A stretch of DNA of 18,782 nucleotides. It comes from Eudoraea sp. (GTDB taxonomy: Bacteria; Bacteroidota; Bacteroidia; Flavobacteriales; Flavobacteriaceae). Below, in pieces: positions 15,569 through 18,782 of the stretch. The number at the start of each line of letters is the position of its first letter. The first letter of the stretch is position 1. The stretch covers positions 1-18,782 of the forward strand of contig JABDQS010000019.1 in NCBI GenBank assembly GCA_013042125.1, given 5' to 3'. Under the pieces are notes generated by a model. It was not told the DNA's origin. It did no database searches and saw only the letters and a list, made by a program, of their open reading frames with translations. A program made the position numbers and the translations under genes.

Positions 15569-16840
15569 TTACCTGTAATAGGAGTAAAAGACCTCGTGAA
15601 GGGAGGTCCGTATATTTAGTTCATATAGATTCCGATTTTTTCGTGAAGGATATACACGATTAGATAAAAAAATAAATACCAATTGGTTTATTGGATCTGC
15701 CCACACAAAAGTGCCTGTAAACCCGCTATGGCCAAAGCTTTCGGGGCTGGCAGATGGCGCGGGATAGGCATCCTCCAAACTTCTCTCGGCATTATCCAAT
15801 AGCGGTTTGTCAAAACCAAGACCCCTTCTATTTTCATTTTGTGGAAACTGAACAGCTGTAAATTCTTTGACCGTTTCTTCCTTTAATAAACGTTGTCCGT
15901 CAAGGATCCCATAATTTTGATAGAACTGCATAAACCTATAAAGATCATGTGCGGTACCAAAAAGACCTGCATTTCCGGAAATACCTCCCAGCAAGGAAGC
16001 ATTTTCATCGTGTACCCATCCATGAACCAGGGCGTTTCTATAAGCATCATCGTATTCTGTTGGAACAATTGCGTTAGGGAAGTCTTTTTGCCGTGGGAGG
16101 AATCCCAGACTGGGTATCTCAAGAGGGAAAATAAATTCTTTTGTCAATTCATAGAAATAGGAATGGCCTGTTATTTGTTTGATTAATTCAGGAAATACTA
16201 AAAATGCCAGACCAGAATACTTGTATTCCTTCAGTTCGTCAACTTTGGAGCGACGAATCATTCTATTCATTTTAAAAAGGAAGCTGTTGGCCACGTAAAG
16301 ATCCTCATAAGCCTGTTTTTGATAATTGATCTTTGGCCTATCACTTAGAAATCGTGTTCTTGACCCATTTTTCCTCATAACTTCATTTAAAAAGACGATA
16401 TAAGGGGTTAATCCGGCCTGATGCGACAGTATCTCCCTCAGCGTAAGCTCTTTTTTATCTTTCATCCCTTGCCAGGACCTCCAGTAAGTACTAAAGGGGG
16501 CATCGAGATCTATTTTTTCGTCTTCATATAATTTCATAAGCAGAGGCAAAGGACCCAGGATCTTGGTAACTGAGGCCAGATCGTAGATATCGTTTGCCTT
16601 CACAGGCTGCAGACTGTCATATGTATGAAAACCGTATGTTTTATGAAATACGATGGCCCCTTCCTTGGCTACAAGTACCTGTGCACCGGGGAATGCGTCA
16701 TTTTTTATACCATTTGTTATAATTGAATCTACAATGAATTGGAGTTCATTTTTGGAAGAGTTTTTTAGAGATTGACCGTATGAAGATATTATTATACCAA
16801 AAAGTATAATAATTAAGATCATACTATTTCTAAAATTCAT
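15569..16840 (-). CDS. Secreted beta-lactamase-fold serine hydrolase
   Basis: This 423-residue protein has a Sec signal peptide (residues 1-22, ending SSYGQ). It belongs to the class C beta-lactamase/D-Ala-D-Ala peptidase/esterase fold. The nucleophile motif is SVTK (Ser90, Lys93). The second motif, normally Y-x-N, reads YSG (Tyr208), so the Tyr is kept and the Asn is lost. The third is GHSGFTGT with His371, replacing the K-T-G of true beta-lactamases by H-S-G, as in many esterase-like members. The stretch WVHDENASLLGGISGNAGLFGTAHDL is typical of the Bacteroidota branch. It more likely acts on peptidoglycan fragments or esters than on antibiotics. It is 23 bases downstream of hemB and 58 bases upstream of the DUF21/CBS gene. 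Confidence 0.9.
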   Translation of the reverse strand: MNFRNSMILIIILFGIIISSYGQSLKNSSKNELQFIVDSIITNGIKNDAFPGAQVLVAKEGAIVFHKTYGFHTYDSLQPVKANDIYDLASVTKILGPLPLLMKLYEDEKIDLDAPFSTYWRSWQGMKDKKELTLREILSHQAGLTPYIVFLNEVMRKNGSRTRFLSDRPKINYQKQAYEDLYVANSFLFKMNRMIRRSKVDELKEYKYSGLAFLVFPELIKQITGHSYFYELTKEFIFPLEIPSLGFLPRQKDFPNAIVPTEYDDAYRNALVHGWVHDENASLLGGISGNAGLFGTAHDLYRFMQFYQNYGILDGQRLLKEETVKEFTAVQFPQNENRRGLGFDKPLLDNAERSLEDAYPAPSASPESFGHSGFTGTFVWADPINQLVFIFLSNRVYPSRKNRNLYELNIRTSLHEVFYSYYR

Positions 16841-16863
16841 GGATTTCTTATTTACGGGAAATT

Positions 16864-17853
16864 TTAGCCCATTAATGCCACTGCTTCTTTCGCAAAATAA
16901 CTGGCAATGATGCTAGCACCTGCTCTTTTCATAGCGATCAATTGTTCCATCATTACAGAATCATGATCTAACCATCCTCTTTCGGCTGCTGCCTTTAACA
17001 TGGCATACTCTCCCGAGACCTGATAGACAGCTACAGGCACGTCTACAGCATTTTTGACTTCTCGTACTATGTCCAGATAACAAAGGCCGGGTTTAACCAT
17101 AATAATGTCGGCCCCTTCTTGCACATCCATTTCTGCTTCTTTAACCGCTTCGAATCTGTTAGCAGCATCCATCTGGTAGGTTTGTTTGTCTTCTGGGGCA
17201 TCACCACCGGTGGATGGGGCAGAATTAAGCGCATCTCTAAAAGGACCATAAAAGGCACTGGCATACTTTGCCCCATAACTCATTATTCCGGTATTGGTAA
17301 GTTCTTCATCTTCCAGGGCTTCACGTATGATCCGTATCCTTCCATCCATCATATCGCTGGGTGCCACAAAATCTGCACCGGCCTTGGCATGGGAGATACT
17401 CATTTCTGCCAAAATCTCGTTAGTGGCATCATTTAATATCACACCATCTGCAACGATTCCGTCATGACCATAGGTGGAATAAGGATCGAGGGCTACATCT
17501 GTCATCACCAACATTTCCGGGCAGGCATCCTTTACCGCCTTAATGGCTCGTTGCATTAAACCATGTTCATTTAAAGCCTCTGACCCCGTATTATCTTTTA
17601 AATTATCCGGGATTTTTACAAAAAGAAGTACGGCACAGAGTCCCATTTTCCAAAGTTCTTTTGCTTCTTTCCTTAAATTATCCAGACTCAGTCGATAGTA
17701 ATTGGGCATTGAGGGGATTTCATCTTTTACACCATTTCCTTCCACAACAAAGAGGGGAACTAAAAAATCACTTGGGGTAATAATGGTTTCTCGTACTAAA
17801 TGTCTTATAGAATTACTATTTCTAAGGATTCGATTTCTTCTGAGTGGATACAT
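16864..17853 (-). CDS. hemB: Porphobilinogen synthase (delta-aminolevulinate dehydratase)
   Basis: This 329-residue enzyme condenses two 5-aminolevulinates to porphobilinogen, an early step of heme synthesis in the cytoplasm. The two active-site lysines are clear: Lys196 in SYGAKYASAFYGPFRDA and Lys254 in MVKPGLCYLD, the Schiff-base lysine. The metal-site segment is TDVALDPYSTYGHDG (118-132), with aspartate and alanine where Zn-dependent enzymes have a cysteine triad, so a Mg/K-type enzyme is expected. The N-terminal RRNRILRNSNSIRHLVRET arm supports oligomer contacts as usual. Length is normal. It lies 42 bases after the PhzF gene and 23 bases before the serine hydrolase, on the same strand; no other heme gene is in the window. 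Confidence 0.97.
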   Translation of the reverse strand: MYPLRRNRILRNSNSIRHLVRETIITPSDFLVPLFVVEGNGVKDEIPSMPNYYRLSLDNLRKEAKELWKMGLCAVLLFVKIPDNLKDNTGSEALNEHGLMQRAIKAVKDACPEMLVMTDVALDPYSTYGHDGIVADGVILNDATNEILAEMSISHAKAGADFVAPSDMMDGRIRIIREALEDEELTNTGIMSYGAKYASAFYGPFRDALNSAPSTGGDAPEDKQTYQMDAANRFEAVKEAEMDVQEGADIIMVKPGLCYLDIVREVKNAVDVPVAVYQVSGEYAMLKAAAERGWLDHDSVMMEQLIAMKRAGASIIASYFAKEAVALMG

Positions 17854-17895
17854 GGAGTTTTATTTAATCTTAAAGTTAAGTGATTTGATCCATAT

Positions 17896-18687
17896 CTATA
17901 GGATTATTTCGCCGCTTAAATAGGGTACTGCCTTTCCGGAAATAAGGACCCGATCTCCCAAATAAGTGCAGCGAATGGTTCCTCCCCTCTGGGATAATTG
18001 TTTGGCTAAGAGTTCAGTTTTACTCAGTTTTTTCGACCAATAGGGAGTTAGACTTGTATGAGCGGAACCTGTTACAGGGTCTTCATTAATACCGCATTGA
18101 GGCGCAAAAAAGCGAGATACAAAATCAACTTCTTTCCCCGGGGCAGTGACAATGATTCCTCTCGCCTCTACTTTATCCAATAGAAAAAAATTAGGCTTCA
18201 TGGAGGTGATCATTTCCTCATTTGCATAGATCAGCAAATAATCTGTTTTGCCTTTAAAGGTTTTTAAAGGACTAAGGCCCAGGGCCTCAACCATTTGTGG
18301 ATTAGTCGGCACTTCTTGCAGCGTATCTGTTGGAAAATTCAGCGTGAGATACCCGGAATGTTCCTTGCTCACAGATAATTTTCCACTTCTGTGGGAATAG
18401 AATTTGATGGTATCTGATGCATGTTGGTAATACCGGAAGATTACAAAAGCACTGGCTAAGGTAGCATGTCCGCAAAGATCCACCTCCAGTTCCGGGGTAA
18501 ACCAGCGAATATGGTAATGATCCTCCTCCTTTACCACAAAAGCAGTTTCTGCCAGATTGTTTTCCATGGCGATATTCTGCATAAGGGTATCCTCCAACCA
18601 GGAATCCATAACACAGACGGCTGCCGGATTTCCCTGGAATAATTCATCTGCAAAGGCATCTATCTGATATATCTTTTGTGTTTTCAT
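17896..18687 (-). CDS. PhzF family protein (isomerase/epimerase-like)
   Basis: This 263-residue protein has the diaminopimelate-epimerase-like fold of the PhzF family. Evidence is the start IYQIDAFADELFQGNPAAVC (6-25), NLAETAF (44-50) with Glu47 at the position of the PhzF catalytic glutamate, DLCGHATLASAF (70-81) and DPVTGSAHTSL (203-213). Although the namesake enzyme works in phenazine synthesis, no phenazine genes are here, and most family members have unknown substrates. Length is normal. An unknown gene ends 15 bases upstream and hemB follows after 42 bases, so it is likely part of the same transcript, without an obvious functional link. Confidence 0.93.
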   Translation of the reverse strand: MKTQKIYQIDAFADELFQGNPAAVCVMDSWLEDTLMQNIAMENNLAETAFVVKEEDHYHIRWFTPELEVDLCGHATLASAFVIFRYYQHASDTIKFYSHRSGKLSVSKEHSGYLTLNFPTDTLQEVPTNPQMVEALGLSPLKTFKGKTDYLLIYANEEMITSMKPNFFLLDKVEARGIIVTAPGKEVDFVSRFFAPQCGINEDPVTGSAHTSLTPYWSKKLSKTELLAKQLSQRGGTIRCTYLGDRVLISGKAVPYLSGEIIL

Positions 18688-18702
18688 ACGCAGATCTTTG
18701 TG

Positions 18703-18782
18703 TTAGGCATTTATCCAGTCTTTCGGGTTTTTCAGTATACTTAACAGCCTGGCCTCCTCACTTCCCTTAATCGGATGATGAT
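18703..18782 (-). CDS. Unknown protein, C-terminal 25 residues only
   Basis: On the - strand a frame is open from the window edge to a TAA at 18703-18705. It codes for 25 residues rich in charged and leucine residues, including ARLLSILKNPKDW near its end. The other two frames close early (TAA after 13 and 4 codons). The amphipathic end and the 15-base gap to the PhzF ATG make a real gene end likely. The family cannot be named from this piece. Confidence 0.55.
   Translation of the reverse strand, partial: HHPIKGSEEARLLSILKNPKDWINA

Noticed and set aside
17871..17878. TAACTTTA on the - strand as a hemB promoter
   Set aside because: The last base differs from the consensus and there is no TTG at the -33 distance; read-through from the PhzF gene is simpler.
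1..18782. CRISPR array, tRNA, rRNA, transposase, phage or toxin-antitoxin genes
   Set aside because: None could be recognised on either strand; the repeats seen are protein repeats or short hairpins.

Overview
The window looks like an ordinary chromosomal stretch from a marine-type Flavobacteriaceae (Bacteroidota). The evidence is the TAnnTTTG / -33 TTG promoter ahead of the suf operon, the DUF2480 gene next to suf, lipoproteins with a Bacteroidota-style surface-export motif, a choice-of-anchor-B propeller protein, weak Shine-Dalgarno sites and moderately AT-rich DNA. The genus cannot be fixed from what is visible. I see no rRNA, tRNA, CRISPR array, insertion sequence, phage gene or plasmid gene.

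Left end (1-1659): the 3' end of a choice-of-anchor-B (LVIVD-type) surface propeller gene, followed after 8 bases by a lipoprotein built of seven repeats of about 60 residues, probably another beta-propeller.

Centre left (1768-9240): a suf iron-sulfur cluster assembly operon on the + strand. It starts at a clear promoter and ends at a strong hairpin terminator. The order is sufA, sufB, sufC, sufD, an outer-membrane beta-barrel gene, sufS, sufE, a DUF59/SufT-like gene and a DUF2480 gene. SufS (with SufE) mobilises sulfur from cysteine, SufBC2D is the scaffold, SufA carries clusters to targets, and the DUF59 protein is a probable maturation factor. The active-site residues that could be checked in these proteins are present. 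The oddities are the beta-barrel gene between sufD and sufS, with large spacers around it and a possible second promoter before sufS, and the uncharacterised DUF2480 protein with three Cys-Ser motifs.

Centre right (9241-13769): hflX (GTPase, - strand) convergent on the suf operon; an endonuclease/exonuclease/phosphatase-family gene (+) divergent from hflX; a PolB-like DEDD 3'-5' exonuclease (-) convergent with it, with a terminator hairpin shared by both gene ends; then a surface-lipoprotein gene of unknown function (+).

Right end (13926-18782): a run of - strand genes read from right to left: an unknown partial gene, a PhzF-family protein, hemB, a secreted serine hydrolase, a DUF21/CBS (CNNM/HlyC-type) membrane protein and a methylated-DNA repair methyltransferase. 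Gaps are short (15, 42, 23, 58 and 1 base), so some or all are probably co-transcribed.

I found no clear case of an undescribed multi-gene system. The best leads are the DUF2480 protein and the beta-barrel gene inside the suf operon.
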